Source of the DNA: Bradyrhizobium hereditatis | GTDB lineage: Bacteria; Pseudomonadota; Alphaproteobacteria; Rhizobiales; Xanthobacteraceae | Direction: 5' to 3' | DNA length: 64,000 nucleotides | Assembly: GCF_020329435.1 (NCBI RefSeq) | Contig: NZ_JAGKJK010000003.1 | Location: forward strand, 248,001 to 312,000 | The notes under the pieces: model-generated | Databases searched by the model: none | The model's input: only the letters and a program-made list of their open reading frames with translations | Told to the model about the DNA's origin: nothing | Position numbers and translations under genes: made by a program | In this document: positions 37,436-48,382 of the stretch, piece after piece | Layout of the letters: every line of letters starts with the position of its first letter | Position numbering within the stretch: the first letter of the stretch is position 1

Positions 37436-38725
37436 TCAGCTCCCCTGCGCATGCAGCCGCACCGGCAGCGCGCGGAACGTCCGAAGGAACGCGGAGGGCT
37501 CCCGGATCGGCTGCTCGGCCAATGCCAGCGTGGGGAAGCGGGCCTGGATCCGCGGCAGGCTCTCGGCCAACTGCACCCGGGCCAGTTGCGCACCGAGACA
37601 GAAGTGAATGCCGTGGCCGAAGCTCAGCATGATCTTCCCGTCGGTCGACATGCCTGGACTGGTGCCGTAGAACCGCGCGGGCTCGAAGCGATCGGGATCG
37701 GCGAAGGCGTCCGGGTCGCGATTGCCGGACGCGATCAGCACGCGCACGTCCGCCTTCTTCGGGATCACCACGCCGCCCAGTTCGATGTCGCGCTGGGCGA
37801 TACGCGGAATGGAGCTGAACATCGCGGGCGCGTCGCAGCGCAGGACTTCTTCGACGAATGCCTTCACCCCCACGGCGTCTCCCTGCAGCCAGTGCCGCTG
37901 TTCGGGATACGCCAGCATCGCCAGGACCGCATGGTCGATGGTCGCAGCAGTGGTGGCGAAGCCGCCCAGCAGCATGCCCCACAACATGCTGATCAACTCC
38001 GCATCCGACAGCGTGTCGGCATCATCGTCATGTGCGCCGACCAGCATCGACACGATGTCGTGCCGGGGATCGGTGCGCTTGCGCTGTATGAGGCCGCCGA
38101 AGTAGGCCTTCACTCTGGCACTGGCCGCGTCCGCCGCGGCGAGCTGGGGATCGCTGGCGTGCGGGCTCAGGCCTTCCAGAATGGCGCCGATGCCGGCGGC
38201 GAGCCCGAACATGTCGTCCTGGGGCATGCCAAACAGTTCGGCGAAGACCAGCATGGGCAAGGCCAGCGCGAATTCCCGATGCAGGTCCACGGCCTCCCCG
38301 CGCTCCAGCGCGGGCGCCATGCCGTCCAGGCGCGCGGCGACGATGCGCGCGATGCCCGGCCGCAGGTCGTCGATCTGGCGCATGGTGAAATCGCGCGAGA
38401 TCAGCCGGCGCAGACGCGTATGCGTCGGTGGGTCCTTCATCGCTAGCGTGGAGGCCAGCAGATTGAGCGACAGGCTGGTCGCCGCACGCGGGAAATAGCG
38501 CGCCAGTTCGCCCGGCGCCGGTCCTCGAAACGCATCTCCCGTGGCCTTGAGCGCCCAGTAGATGTCGGCGTGGCGGCTCAACAGAAAGAGGCCCGACGCC
38601 GCGCGATGCACCGGATCGTGCTCGCGCAACCACCGCATGAACGGATACGGGTCGTGGATGCACGCTGGCGATGCCAGTTCGGCGAAGGCGTCCCGGCATG
38701 CTGCCGTCGTTTCTTGCACGTCCAT
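37436..38725 (-). CDS. cyp114: cytochrome P450 CYP114
   Basis: 429 aa from ATG 38725 ([17 protein letters not shown]), the start used for the described Bradyrhizobium CYP114; the open frame reaches 38821 but that would overlap the CYP112 stop. Haem motif [18 protein letters not shown]-helix [15 protein letters not shown] and ExxR (EEVLRCDAP) are intact. In the pathway CYP114 with its ferredoxin drives ring contraction of ent-7-hydroxykaurenoic acid to GA12-aldehyde and on to GA12. Confidence 0.95.
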   Translation of the reverse strand: MDVQETTAACRDAFAELASPACIHDPYPFMRWLREHDPVHRAASGLFLLSRHADIYWALKATGDAFRGPAPGELARYFPRAATSLSLNLLASTLAMKDPPTHTRLRRLISRDFTMRQIDDLRPGIARIVAARLDGMAPALERGEAVDLHREFALALPMLVFAELFGMPQDDMFGLAAGIGAILEGLSPHASDPQLAAADAASARVKAYFGGLIQRKRTDPRHDIVSMLVGAHDDDADTLSDAELISMLWGMLLGGFATTAATIDHAVLAMLAYPEQRHWLQGDAVGVKAFVEEVLRCDAPAMFSSIPRIAQRDIELGGVVIPKKADVRVLIASGNRDPDAFADPDRFEPARFYGTSPGMSTDGKIMLSFGHGIHFCLGAQLARVQLAESLPRIQARFPTLALAEQPIREPSAFLRTFRALPVRLHAQGS

Positions 38726-38817
38726 CTTGGTTACCTGTTGGCTGGCTGATCTGACGGCGAGCGCCAGGCGCGCCTGCAAAGTGCGGAGAAGATCGCGATC
38801 CCGGGCGGCGTCGCACA

Positions 38818-40020
38818 TCACCAGAGCACCGGGAGCTCCTCGAACCCGCCGGTGATGATCTCCTTGCGCAACTTCAGTTCTTCGGGCGCCACGGCCAGGC
38901 GCAGCGCGGGAAAGCGCTGGAAGATCGAACCGAACACCACCTTGAGCTCCAGCCTGGCCAGCGCCGCGCCGATGCAGTGGTGCGCCCCGTAGGAGAACGC
39001 CAGGTGCGGCTCCTCGTCGCGTCCGATATCGAAGATTTCCGGGTCGTCGAAATGGCGCGGATCGAACGACGTCGCGGGCAGGCCGACCAGCACCTTGCTC
39101 TCCGCGGGAATGTGCACGCCCGCGATGGTCACGTCGGTCCTCGGATAGCGCATGATGCCGTCCCAGCCCGCGCCCGGTGGGTACATGCGCAGGATTTCCT
39201 CCACCGCCTTGTCCACCAGGGATGGATCGCCGACCAGGCGTTCGCGCTGTTGCGGATGGCGGAACATCGCCAGCAGGCCGAATTCGATCTGCGCGACGGT
39301 GCTCTCGTGCCCCGCCACCAGCATGCCCGCCGCCAGGCCGATCGCCTCTTCCTCGGTCGCCTTGCCCTGGTCGACCGCCGCGAGCAGATCCGTCAGCAGG
39401 TTGTCGCCCGGATCCTTGCGCTTGTCCCGCATCTTGCCGCGAATGTAGGCGCGCAGTTCTTTCCAGGCCAGGCGCGACGCGCTGCGCGGGCCGCTTTCAT
39501 GCTGGTGCGTCATCACCTCGTCGGACAGCCCGGCGAAAAAAGCATGATCCTCGTAAAGCACGCCCATCAGCGCGCTGATGACCATGGCCGGAAACGGAAA
39601 GGAGAGATGGCGCCGCAGGTCGGCGGGCTGGGGCTGGGCCGCCAGCGTCTCGAACAACTGCGCGGCGATCGCCTCGACCTGCTGCGCGAGCAGCTTCACC
39701 CTGCGGTTGCTGAAGGCCGGCGCCACGATCGTGCGTAACCGGGCATGCTCGCCCCCCTCGTGCGAGACCAGCCACCCCGGCGAACCGAGAATCACTGAAT
39801 CCGGGGTGAATGCCGCCGGCGGCATTCCCGCGGGCCGGAACGCCGCGTCGGACAGCACCGCCCTGGCCTCGTCGTAGCCTGTCACCCACCAGCCTTCGTG
39901 CCCGGACGGGAAGCGCACGCGGTGGATCGGACCGTTGGCGCTTAACGCCAACATCTCCGGAGAGGGCTCGATGTGATCGACGCGCCACATCGGCAGCGTC
40001 GGCAAGGGTTGTTCGGACAT
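38818..40020 (-). CDS. cyp112: cytochrome P450 CYP112, first gene of the gibberellin operon
   Basis: 400 aa, ATG 40020. Haem-binding motif [20 protein letters not shown]-helix [15 protein letters not shown] and ExxR ([10 protein letters not shown]) intact. CYP112 removes C-20 of GA12 (multi-step oxidation to GA9 in the assigned pathway). It heads a co-directional run of eight genes with minimal spacing, all on the minus strand and of higher GC than the flanks. No intact CYP115 (the GA9 3-oxidase of pathogens) lies upstream, so the end product is expected to be GA9 rather than bioactive GA4. Confidence 0.95.
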   Translation of the reverse strand: MSEQPLPTLPMWRVDHIEPSPEMLALSANGPIHRVRFPSGHEGWWVTGYDEARAVLSDAAFRPAGMPPAAFTPDSVILGSPGWLVSHEGGEHARLRTIVAPAFSNRRVKLLAQQVEAIAAQLFETLAAQPQPADLRRHLSFPFPAMVISALMGVLYEDHAFFAGLSDEVMTHQHESGPRSASRLAWKELRAYIRGKMRDKRKDPGDNLLTDLLAAVDQGKATEEEAIGLAAGMLVAGHESTVAQIEFGLLAMFRHPQQRERLVGDPSLVDKAVEEILRMYPPGAGWDGIMRYPRTDVTIAGVHIPAESKVLVGLPATSFDPRHFDDPEIFDIGRDEEPHLAFSYGAHHCIGAALARLELKVVFGSIFQRFPALRLAVAPEELKLRKEIITGGFEELPVLW

Positions 40021-40353
40021 GGTGGCACTTCACTCTCTACGCGATGGAAGAGCGGAAGGTGACCGGCAGGCGCTGCGGGCAGCGGCTTCACGTGCGCTTG
40101 CGTTCACTTCTGTTCGTCGATGATGATCGGCGGGCAAAGCGGCCAGAGCCTAGGGCCTCAATTTGGCTTTAGCCATCTACCGAATCTTGTAGTAGCCCCC
40201 CTAAGCTCACAGCGAAAGAATGCATGCTTGGCCTTGAAATAGCATCGCGATGACGGCCAAGAGCGAACGCAAAACTCACGCGCCTGTACGTTGGAGGCGC
40301 AAGCTCCGGCATCTCTCTATCATCGTACATTGGGCGCGTTAACCGCCCCTTCT
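40021..40353. other. upstream region of the gibberellin operon
   Basis: Presumed promoter region. I see no nod box, tts box or recognisable CYP115 remnant. Short frames have no support. Confidence 0.35.
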
Positions 40354-40497
40354 TCACACAGTCGAAATCCTCCCCTCGAACGCGTTGGTCTTGGCGCCGA
40401 GGCGCACGTTGCGCGGCAGCTTGTCGGGCTTGCCGGCATTGCCGCCGCCCAGCATGATATAATCCGTCTCCAGTGCAGCGAGCAGGCGCTTGATCAT
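40354..40497 (-). pseudogene. C-terminal fragment of a ROK/polyphosphate glucokinase-like kinase
   Basis: The last 47 codons of a longer minus-strand frame read MIKRLLAALETDYIMLGGGNAGKPDKLPRNVRLGAKTNAFEG in overlapping parts. DYIMLGGGNAxKxxKLPxxxRLGxxxNAFxG is the C-terminal signature of polyphosphate/ATP glucokinases of the ROK type. The rest of the ~250-aa enzyme is not recognisable upstream, so this is a relic. Confidence 0.6.
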
Positions 40498-41663
40498 GTC
40501 ATGACCGCGCGTTGCCATTCCTTCCGGCCGCGCTTGAGCGCAGCCTTGTCGGCCGTTGTATCGGTATGCACAAGCGGCTGCATCCGACTTAACACCGGTG
40601 AATGCGGTCAAGCGTCGATCTCCTATGCTGCAACAGCACCGGCCCGACGCACACTGCCGGGTATAAGGTGCGTGGGGCCGGTTGGGGCATGGCGCGGCAC
40701 CTGGCCGTGTCCAACCCAGACAAACCCGTGCAAATGATATGCCACACGAAATGGTGCCGATGATCGGCGTCGATTCGCCGGTGTCGGGCGCACGGATTTT
40801 CAATTGCGGCAGGACGCGCGTACGTATGGGCCATTTCCTCCGGCGTCGTTTGCGGTACGCCATCAAGGTTTGATCTAAATTAGTGGCCGGACGATCGCCG
40901 GATTTCGATGTCGGCGAGACTTCGTTGCGCAGTGTGGCCAGAGGGGCGCGGGTAAACGCGTGACCTTCCATTTCGATTGCGCAGCAGGGACATCTACGTA
41001 ACCTCTAAGCAAATGAGCTCGCGCCGCACCGCCGCATGCTAGCGAACAAGTTCGTATGTCACGCCCCGTTTTGAGCGGGAGCGCTGCGGGTCAGCTAGTC
41101 ATTCATTGTATGAGCGGGGCGGCCCCGGAGCCGCGCCAAGCGCGAGGTCAAGAAATCAACGCTGCCGTCGCGCCATTGACATTCCGCCAAGCTTGTTTCG
41201 GTAGACCGAGGTCAACTTCCTTGAACTATCAAGTATTTTGCTCGTCCTCCCACTGGATCAGTTTCGCCGCCCGTCCAATCCGGACCATTTCTTCGGGCGG
41301 CAGCGATCCCCTGACGGGCGACCACACAAAGTGCGCGGCAAGAACGCCCGTCGCTCCTGCACTCTCTCGCTCATATCGGCCTCCTTTGCATTTACGCACT
41401 ATTGCCATTGCTCCTTTCGACGCTGCCACCCCTGGACCAAACAGTGCACAGGATGTCGCAAATGGTGACGCCACTTCGCAAACCTTACGTACGAGCTTGT
41501 GAGGTTGGATTAGCGTTCGCAACGACTTGCAAGCGGTTGCGACACGTGTAGTTGTTGCGAAGCGCACATGCCCGATGTCCGGAATCCGCCAAGCTGTTTG
41601 CGGACTCGACATCGGAGTTGCCGCATGCGTCGCGTGCGGTGTTGTTGTGAAGGAGAAGAGCGT
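40498..41663. other. 1.2 kb gene-poor stretch
   Basis: Overlapping short frames on both strands (e.g. 41229-41612 minus, 41056-41502 plus) without family motifs. No gene supported. Confidence 0.35.
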
Positions 41664-42113
41664 ATGAAGTTTAGTCGCAGATGCCTGTCGATCCTGTTTT
41701 CCTTGCTTTCGGCTGTGAGCGTGAGCACGATCGCCAAGGCCGATGAGCCCTCGCCGAAATACGTCGAGGTGCTCAGTGCCCTGCAGGCCGGCAAGAATGT
41801 GAAGCTCATATTGGACCTAAGCCGCTGTACCACGCTCGATGGCGGCAAGCCTGGACCAGCGACGCAGGCCGGGCTGCTTATTAGTGCCTTCAGGGTGACC
41901 GCCCAGAACGGCATCAGCTTTGCCAATGCGCATCAAACCGTGGATAGCTCGGGACAGCCAGTGACGGAATACATTCGCCACAGCCTCAGCCGCGAAGGCA
42001 AGCTTACGGTGCGGGCCTCCAAGCTGATCGTCGGGGCGACCGAAGTGGTGAATCAGGGCGAATTCGTGTGCGAACTGCCGGACGGCGCAAAGTTCGTTTC
42101 TTCTCTCCCCTGA
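41664..42113 (+). CDS. VirK-family secreted protein
   Basis: 149 aa from ATG 41664, preceded by GAAGGAGAAGAG. The N-terminal ~25 residues (MKFSRRCLSILFSLLSAVSVSTIAKA) are a Sec signal peptide. The mature part has the VirK pattern: YVEVLSALQAGKNVKLILDLSRCT, ISAFRVTAQNGISFANAHQTVDSSG, EYIRHSLSREGKLTV and a closing VCELPDGAKF. VirK proteins are small periplasmic or exported proteins first seen in the Agrobacterium vir regulon; their function is unclear. Two Cys residues could form a disulphide. A terminator follows at 42161-42192, so it is monocistronic. Confidence 0.82.
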   Translation: MKFSRRCLSILFSLLSAVSVSTIAKADEPSPKYVEVLSALQAGKNVKLILDLSRCTTLDGGKPGPATQAGLLISAFRVTAQNGISFANAHQTVDSSGQPVTEYIRHSLSREGKLTVRASKLIVGATEVVNQGEFVCELPDGAKFVSSLP

Positions 42114-42160
42114 CCTTCGAGTGCAGTTTTATAGAGCCATAACACCGTAACCGAAATCGT

Positions 42161-42192
42161 GACGGCGGCCAGGTCATTTCTGGCCGTCTTTT
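42161..42192 (+). terminator. Rho-independent terminator after the VirK-family gene
   Basis: GGCCAG (42167-42172), loop GTCATTT, CTGGCC (42180-42185), with an outer GAC/GTC pair, followed by a TCTTTT run. Confidence 0.75.
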
Positions 42193-43593
42193 CGTAGCCG
42201 GTGGCCACGCGGCGAAGTTGCTTACCGTTTACTGAAGCAGCATTTGATGAGGTGGTGCTGACCTACCAAACTGTTGAAGAACTCGGCCGCGTTCGCAAGG
42301 GACGTCTGAATCGTCGCTATTGTGTATGAAGAACTCGCCTGCCCGTGATGCCGATCATAACCGATCCGCGACCGCGAGCGGGATCATTCTCGTCGTCTCC
42401 TTACCATGAGAATCGAGCAGGCAACCCTGCTCGCGAGCCGTAGCGGAAGTCGAGAAGGCGCTCCAGCGCGCCAAAGGCTAAGGCGATTTCAGGATCGGAC
42501 TTACCCTTGAAGGTGAGATGCGCCTCTTAGAACAAGATGGAGGAAGCGCTGCACAGCTGTCCGTTTCGATGATGCGCCAACGCTCAGTTTTCTCCGTGAT
42601 CGCATCGCAAGGGCTTCTACCTTCGCTGCCGCCGTTTACAATCTGGTGCGACTGCGGGGGCGGCGGTGGCCAAGACCCGGCTTCGCCCCGACCCTGACCG
42701 TTTCTTGCCCTGCGACCGTATCGACTTAGCCGAATGCGTCCTCGCCGCCGTTGTGGATGCGCTGCTGACGGCATATCCGCCGTGCCGGCTCGTCCGCCAT
42801 CGATTGCGGAACTGCGGCCGCTAGTGTTCTCTCCAATACGCGGGGACATTTCATCGACCGCAGGTCGCTAATGAAATCTTCTGCATCTTGGCTTTGACCG
42901 CGCCGAGCGTGATCGCTCGGCGGCTAGGATCGGCATCGTCCCGCCCATTGCCGGATAGATGCGGCGATCTGGGCGATTTGCTCGGCCGAATGCCGGCGCG
43001 AATTCCGTATCGTGCGGCCGTAATCGCTTAAAAGGGCCATGTTTCCACACCCGGCTTGCTCGCCGGTGCGTCCATGTAGCCTTCTGTAAGTTCGTTTATG
43101 GGCGGGGAAAGCCCTGTTTTCTAGGAGCAAAGTGCAACCCGCCTTCAAATCTGGGCGAATCGGGGGGCCCGCGTACCCTCCCGGGCGCCTCCCCGTCGTT
43201 AGGCCCCAACGGCGACACAGCGCGAATTAGCGTCGGCGTGATTTCAAGACCAACCTTCCGCGCGCGTCCTCAAAGAGTGATGCACGCAATCCATGTCTTA
43301 CGTCGGTGCTCGTCGCCGGACTCCTGCGAAGGCGCACATTGAGTGCGCCATGGGAAAGCTCTTCGAAAAAGCGGCTTGCCGCTGCGCAACTTTCTGTCGG
43401 ACAACTAGCAGCGGCGATTGTCAGCCTTAGAACCAATGTCAGCAACTTGACGCTACACACTTACGAAGTGCCGTCAAAAACCTGCAATTCAATTCGGCAC
43501 GCCGCTTGCTTCGTTCGCGGCATCTCACAAACGCAGTGCGGTGATCTTCAGGGACGGACTCGGCACAATTTTCAATCGCGGACCTTGAACACC
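42193..43593. other. gene-poor stretch with a transposase trace
   Basis: No intact gene. Around 42603-42656 the plus strand reads RIARASTFAAAVYNLVRL, like the C-terminal AAxAYNLVRL block of IS5-type transposases, so some of this DNA is probably insertion-element debris. The peptidase frame stays open back to 43306, but its upstream part does not look coding. Confidence 0.4.
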
Positions 43594-45378
43594 ATGAACA
43601 AGCCTACCATGCCTCAGTCTGTTACGGCCGCACCGCAAACCGAGGCGCTCGGTGTTTTCTTCGAACAGGCCTTCGAACGGCAAATCCGACTGAGCCCGAT
43701 GAGAGAGGCCGCCTTGCTCGGGCGCAAAGATCGCCAGCATCTGTGGGACGAGATCGACGAACCAGCACGGGACCAATCGGTTCGCGAGATAAGGCGGGAC
43801 CTTGATCGACTGCGCGCGGACTTCGATCCGCAGACGTTGCCGGACGCGGCCAAGCTGAGCTATCAGCTGTTCGAGCGTAACTGCGTGACAGCGCTAGAAG
43901 CGGACAAGTTCCGGCATTACAACTACCCGCTAAACCAAATGGGTGGCTGGCAATCGTCCATTCCGGCCTTCCTGCTCAACCATCATCCCATCGACGCTGT
44001 CGAGGATGCGGAGGCCTACATCTCTCGCCTCGAGGGCGTCCGCAGATTGGTCGCACAACTCATCGACGGTGTCGAGCTGCGTTCTCGCAAGGGGATTTTC
44101 GCTCCCAGATTTGTTTATGACAAGGTCATCCGGGATTGTCGCAATCTTCTGAGCGGCGTGCCCTTTCATGCTTCAGGAAAGGACTCGACTTGGCTTGCGG
44201 ACTTCCGCACCAAGCTCGAGGCGCTGCCAATATCGTACGCGAAAAAGCCCAAGCTTATTGAAGCAGCCATCCAAGCGATGATCAGGTTCGTCCAGCCGGC
44301 TTACGTCGATTTGATTGCGGCGGCGGGCCGGCTCGAAGCCTCGTCCAGCACGGACGACGGCGCCTGGAAGCATCCTGACGGACTTGAGTTCTACGCGCAG
44401 GCGCTCAGACACATAACCACGACGGAGCTGTCGGCCGCACAAATGCACGCGTACGGACTGGAGGAGGTCGCCCGGATCCACGGAGAGATGGAAAAGATAA
44501 AGAACTCGCTTGGCTTTGGCGGCGAACTCGCCGCTTTTTTCGAGCACATCAAGACAAATCCCAAGCTTGTCTATCCCGATACCGAGGAGGGACGGAGCAC
44601 CTACCTCCGCGAAGCGTCCCGCATTATGGATGCGATGTACCGCAAGCTCGGCAATTATTTTGGCAGGCTTCCCAAAGCTCCTTTGGTTGTCAGGCGCGTC
44701 GAGGCCTTCCGTGAGAACTCTACGGCCCTCGCCTTCTATCAGCGGCCGACCGCTGACGGCAGCCGGCCCGGCGTCTACTACGTCAACCTGTCCCGAATGG
44801 AGATCCTGAAGACGTTCCAGCTCGAAGCTCTCGCCTACCACGAGGGCGTGCCGGGTCATCATATGCAGATTGCGATTGCGAGGGAATTGACCGGAGTTCC
44901 TGCGTTCCAGAAGTTCGCCTCGTACACCGCCTATGCGGAAGGATGGGCGTTATATGCTGAATCGCTTGCCAAGGACATGGGTGCGTATCGCGATCCGATG
45001 TCCGATTTCGGACGGCTTGCGGCGGAGCTGTGGCGCGCAACGCGGCTTGTGGTGGATACCGGCATCCACACTAGTCGCTGGACGCGCCAACAAGCGATCG
45101 ACTACCTAAGCAAGGTAACGCCGAACCCTCTGTCCGAAATCATAAGTGAGGTGGAACGCTATATCGTCTTACCGGGCCAGGCTACTGCGTACAAGGTGGG
45201 CATGCAGCAACTGCTCGCGCTGAGGAGCAAGGCAAGCTCTCAGCTGGGCCGGGCATTCGACGCGCGCGAGTTCCACGACATCGTCCTCGGCAGCGGTGCA
45301 CTTCCCTTCGGATTCCTCAGCGAGCTCGTCGATCGCTGGATCGCAAGCAAAGGCCCCGGCGCAACTCCTCGCCGCTAA
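43594..45378 (+). CDS. DUF885-family metallopeptidase
   Basis: 594 aa from ATG 43594 (MNKPTMPQSV); the frame is open upstream but this start matches the family length. No signal peptide is evident from this start. DUF885 proteins are predicted zinc peptidases. The motif HEGVPGHH (H416 and H422) with a downstream Glu-rich helix (YAEGWALYAESLAKDMG) gives the expected metal site. The N-terminal region (FERQIRLSPMREAALLGRKD; FPLS-type block replaced by NYPLNQMGGWQSSIPAFLLNHHPI in overlapping parts) is also typical. Substrate unknown; dipeptides or modified peptides are plausible. It stands alone, with an EamA exporter on the opposite strand to its right. Confidence 0.88.
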   Translation: MNKPTMPQSVTAAPQTEALGVFFEQAFERQIRLSPMREAALLGRKDRQHLWDEIDEPARDQSVREIRRDLDRLRADFDPQTLPDAAKLSYQLFERNCVTALEADKFRHYNYPLNQMGGWQSSIPAFLLNHHPIDAVEDAEAYISRLEGVRRLVAQLIDGVELRSRKGIFAPRFVYDKVIRDCRNLLSGVPFHASGKDSTWLADFRTKLEALPISYAKKPKLIEAAIQAMIRFVQPAYVDLIAAAGRLEASSSTDDGAWKHPDGLEFYAQALRHITTTELSAAQMHAYGLEEVARIHGEMEKIKNSLGFGGELAAFFEHIKTNPKLVYPDTEEGRSTYLREASRIMDAMYRKLGNYFGRLPKAPLVVRRVEAFRENSTALAFYQRPTADGSRPGVYYVNLSRMEILKTFQLEALAYHEGVPGHHMQIAIARELTGVPAFQKFASYTAYAEGWALYAESLAKDMGAYRDPMSDFGRLAAELWRATRLVVDTGIHTSRWTRQQAIDYLSKVTPNPLSEIISEVERYIVLPGQATAYKVGMQQLLALRSKASSQLGRAFDAREFHDIVLGSGALPFGFLSELVDRWIASKGPGATPRR

Positions 45379-45691
45379 CGTGCGATGCGCGCAGATACAA
45401 GGCCAGACGATCTGATGCTGCTTCTGTCGCGTCATCTGGGCCGGACGAGAAACGGGGAGCCATGTTCCGGGTGGGATTATGTGCCGACGGTCCAAATGAA
45501 TCTGCTCGCCGACATCGAGCGAGCCGCCCCGCAAAGAGGGTGAAATGGTTAGAAAGGTCGATCTCCTGCCCCAAACATCTGAAAGAGGAGGAACTGTCCA
45601 CTCGTAACTTGGCCGCGGCCGAGGAAGCCGCGGCATTTTCGACTGCTTGGGCGGTGGGCGAGACGACGTGGCCTGCGCAAGTTGATCCAAG
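45379..45691. other. gap between convergent genes
   Basis: Intergenic space between the convergent peptidase and transporter genes. No gene or clear terminator was seen. Confidence 0.35.
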
Positions 45692-46579
45692 TCAATCGTG
45701 CGGTTTGGAACGCAGGGCCAAGGGCATTCCAAGCGCCGACACGAGAACAGTGGCAGCCCCTAACCACTGTCTTGCAGTCAGGGTTTCCTGAAGAAAAACA
45801 GATGCGAAGATGGACGTAAACATAGGAACGAGCGGCAGCAACAGCGCGGCCGCGGTCGCGCTCATGCGCTCCAGCGCAACGCCGTAGAGAAGAAATGGAA
45901 TTGACATAAGCAGCAATCCGGATGCGACCACCAAAGTAACATTAGTCATAGTTGGCGTGAGCGTCGGCAATGGACGAACACCAATCCATACACATCCCAC
46001 TGCTGCGAACGCGACGATTTGGCTTACAGTCGTAAGCCGCAGCGCATCGATCCGATGCGACATCAAACGGACGGTGATGCTGTAGAGCGAGGCAAATAGA
46101 ACACCGCCGAGGACGAGGCCGACTCCCAGTCCGCGCGTTGCGTAGGGATCGGGTTCAGAGGTCCAGCTCAGCAAAACAACTCCGGCAAAGGCCAACAAGC
46201 AGAGCAAGCCGACGCCCCGGTTGGGGGTCTCGCCAAGAATCAACCACGCGAGGAGTATGATCATTGGCGTTTCAACTGCGAACAGGATCGCTTCCACAGA
46301 CGCCGGCAGCATCGTCAGGCCGTAGGTCGATAAACTAGACGCAAGCGCCGGCTGCAGGAGGCCCGGAAGGCCAGCACGCCAATCGCTCAAGCGAGGCGGC
46401 GCGCCTGACCAGATGGATAGTACGGTCAGGCTTGCGGCACTCACAGCCAACTGCCCTGTTAGCAGCGAGAGCGGCTCGATACAGCAGAGGGCGGCCTTGG
46501 ACAGGACGTTTCCGATACTCCAGCTGACCATCGCAAGGGTTCCGCAAAGAAGCGGTACGAAAAGGCTAGGCTGGTTCAT
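45692..46579 (-). CDS. DMT-superfamily (EamA) transporter
   Basis: 295 aa from ATG 46579 (MNQPSLFVPLL); upstream ATGs at 46600 and 46615 are possible. About ten hydrophobic segments arranged as two EamA repeats. The first repeat begins LLCGTLAMVSWSIGNVLSKAAL and includes the family's PxxxxLxxxxxLxE feature (VEAILFAVETPMIILLAWLILGETPN). The second ends MFTSIFASVFLQETLTARQWLGAATVL. Such proteins export amino acids or other small metabolites across the inner membrane. Substrate unknown. Confidence 0.9.
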   Translation of the reverse strand: MNQPSLFVPLLCGTLAMVSWSIGNVLSKAALCCIEPLSLLTGQLAVSAASLTVLSIWSGAPPRLSDWRAGLPGLLQPALASSLSTYGLTMLPASVEAILFAVETPMIILLAWLILGETPNRGVGLLCLLAFAGVVLLSWTSEPDPYATRGLGVGLVLGGVLFASLYSITVRLMSHRIDALRLTTVSQIVAFAAVGCVWIGVRPLPTLTPTMTNVTLVVASGLLLMSIPFLLYGVALERMSATAAALLLPLVPMFTSIFASVFLQETLTARQWLGAATVLVSALGMPLALRSKPHD

Positions 46580-46921
46580 CGGATGGCTTTTCGCTTGCAT
46601 CAGACCGTATGACACGCAGGTTCGTGCAATAGATCAGCAGCCGCGGATGGCTCCATGGTTGGAGGAAACGTCGCAATCAGCCTCCTCCAGAGATGGCGAC
46701 CAAGATTCTGGATGGTACCGGATCTGCGAGATAAAGAACCAGGGTGCTAACTTTAGGCACCGCTTGTTCAATCGTGAGGTTGATCACGCGCCCGATGAGC
46801 GAACGGCTAACGGCCGAGTAATCCAAATCGGCCCGCATGCGTCTGACGCATCGAGCAAAAGGACCCAACCTAGCCTCTCCGAGAGAGCTACTCAGGATTT
46901 TATCGAAAAGCCGGCCAAGCA
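46580..46921. other. gap upstream of the transporter
   Basis: Contains the presumed transporter promoter on the minus strand. No gene supported. Confidence 0.35.
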
Positions 46922-47134
46922 TCAGGAACTGCGATCGGGCTCTGCGTCGCCATCCTTTTTGAGCGTCGGCCACTCCTCTGCGCGTCGGGCTAGCTTCTCA
47001 TATTCCTCGGCGATCTTAAGGAGCCTATCTCTGGACTTGCCTTCAGCGAACGACACCGCTTTGGTCCGCGTCGCTTCCGCACGGCTTCGCCAGAATTTTG
47101 GATCGTAGAACGGATCTTTGGGTTTCATGTACAT
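46922..47134 (-). CDS. small hypothetical protein of a common Bradyrhizobium type
   Basis: 70 aa from ATG 47134 (MYMKPKDPFYDPKFW). The pattern WRSRAEATRTKAVSFAEGKSRDRLLKIAEEYEKLARRAEEW resembles the many small proteins in Bradyrhizobium with an RAEExRxxA...MLxIAxxYExLAxRAE core. Their function is unknown. Soluble, helical. The longer frame upstream to 47383 does not look coding. Confidence 0.6.
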   Translation of the reverse strand: MYMKPKDPFYDPKFWRSRAEATRTKAVSFAEGKSRDRLLKIAEEYEKLARRAEEWPTLKKDGDAEPDRSS

Positions 47135-47733
47135 GAGATGCACTTCGCACATGAAGAGATTGCGACACCAGCCCTCCGTATCATTACGTAGGCGCCGTCC
47201 CCGCAAAATTCGCAAATTCGAATCCAATCTATATCTCGGAGTGAGTGAAGCCGGGGGCGCGATTGGCTTGAGAAAGCCGGAACGGGTGCACACGTATTGA
47301 GCGGTTGATAAAGTTGCTTTGCTTATGCCTCGCACGCAATCGGCGGCAGCCGGATCCAGCAGGAAACGACCCGTAGGCTCCACGATCTCCTTCGAAGGCG
47401 CTAGGTCAAGTTTCTTCCAAGACGAACGAGTAAAGGCGGCACATCTAAAGCGCCTGCGTCTCGGGAATAAGAGCTCTTCCTTTTCGAACTGCTACCGCGG
47501 CGCGCAGTTCACGCTGACAAGGATCGAAAACCTATTCAATGCTTCGATCGCTCCACTTGCCGGCTTAAAGGGATCAGCCGTGCTGGGGCTGTCGCTTACG
47601 TGCACGGCTGCGCTCGGCTAGATGGGAATGGAACTGAGAGTTGCCAGTGAAACGCCTCTCCCTCTATTCGCGCCAGATGGCTCCTGGGCCAGCGAGTTTT
47701 AGATATATCCACACGAGCAGTCCTGGCGAGGGC
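47135..47733. other. gap without a recognisable gene
   Basis: Only chance-like frames (e.g. 47319-47621). Nothing supported. Confidence 0.35.
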
Positions 47734-47764
47734 TTGAATCGCACGTAGCGTCAGATTGTACGAT
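47734..47764 (+). promoter_or_regulatory. MerR-type promoter/operator, copy 1
   Basis: TTGAAT, a 19-bp spacer containing CACGTAGCGTCA, then TACGAT. A 19-bp spacing between -35 and -10 with a central dyad is the hallmark of MerR-regulated promoters. Two similar sites lie at 54613 and 59060. Confidence 0.55.
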
Positions 47765-48382
47765 CTTAAAAAACAGGTGGCGCCCCCTCTCTGGCCATCT
47801 CAAAACCCGCCAAGTGATGAGAATTGCTAATGTCCCACACTCGTGAGCTCACGTCGCAAAATCACGATGCTCGAGCACTCACCCGAAAGCGAAGTGGTCT
47901 ATCGGCCGCATCGCAAACTGGCCACGTTGCACCCGAAATAGGATGAGAGTCTGGCGCGATCTGCGCAGCATGTGGGTGACAGCCCCGGCTGTTACAGACC
48001 GCTCCTGGTTCTCTCTCCCCAACCAGATGCAGCTTCGGGGGCATGTTGGAGGTAGCTCAATCCACAATGGCTTCCGAGGTATATCTTACCGCTATCGTAA
48101 CTTCTTTCGTCTAGCCGGGTCGCAATCGTTGTTTCGGCCGGCGTTGGCAGCTCTGGCTCATCGGCCGACCGCCGGGTTGTTAGCCGCCTCCATGCGCTCG
48201 GAAGGTACGGTATCTACGATAGGCGACCGAAGCACCGCTGCGATGGGTGTGCAGATACGCGAGTGCACCTCCGCGGCTGTCAATGCTTTGAATGGTTCCG
48301 ACCTGTTTCGCGGTAGACAGGTCATGCTGCGCTTCGCGCAGAAAGAACAATACCGCAGGATGTATCGCTTGAAGAGGATATC
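47765..48382. other. gap with one open frame of uncertain status
   Basis: A 147-codon frame (47943-48386) overlaps the next start by four bases, but has no motif, no signal peptide and unusual composition (Arg/Ser-rich). I leave it as unsupported. Confidence 0.35.

Noticed and set aside
41081..41120. GTCAGCTAGTCATTCATTG, considered as a tts box
   Set aside because: Only the first half matches; the second half-site AGCT is missing and no effector-like gene follows.
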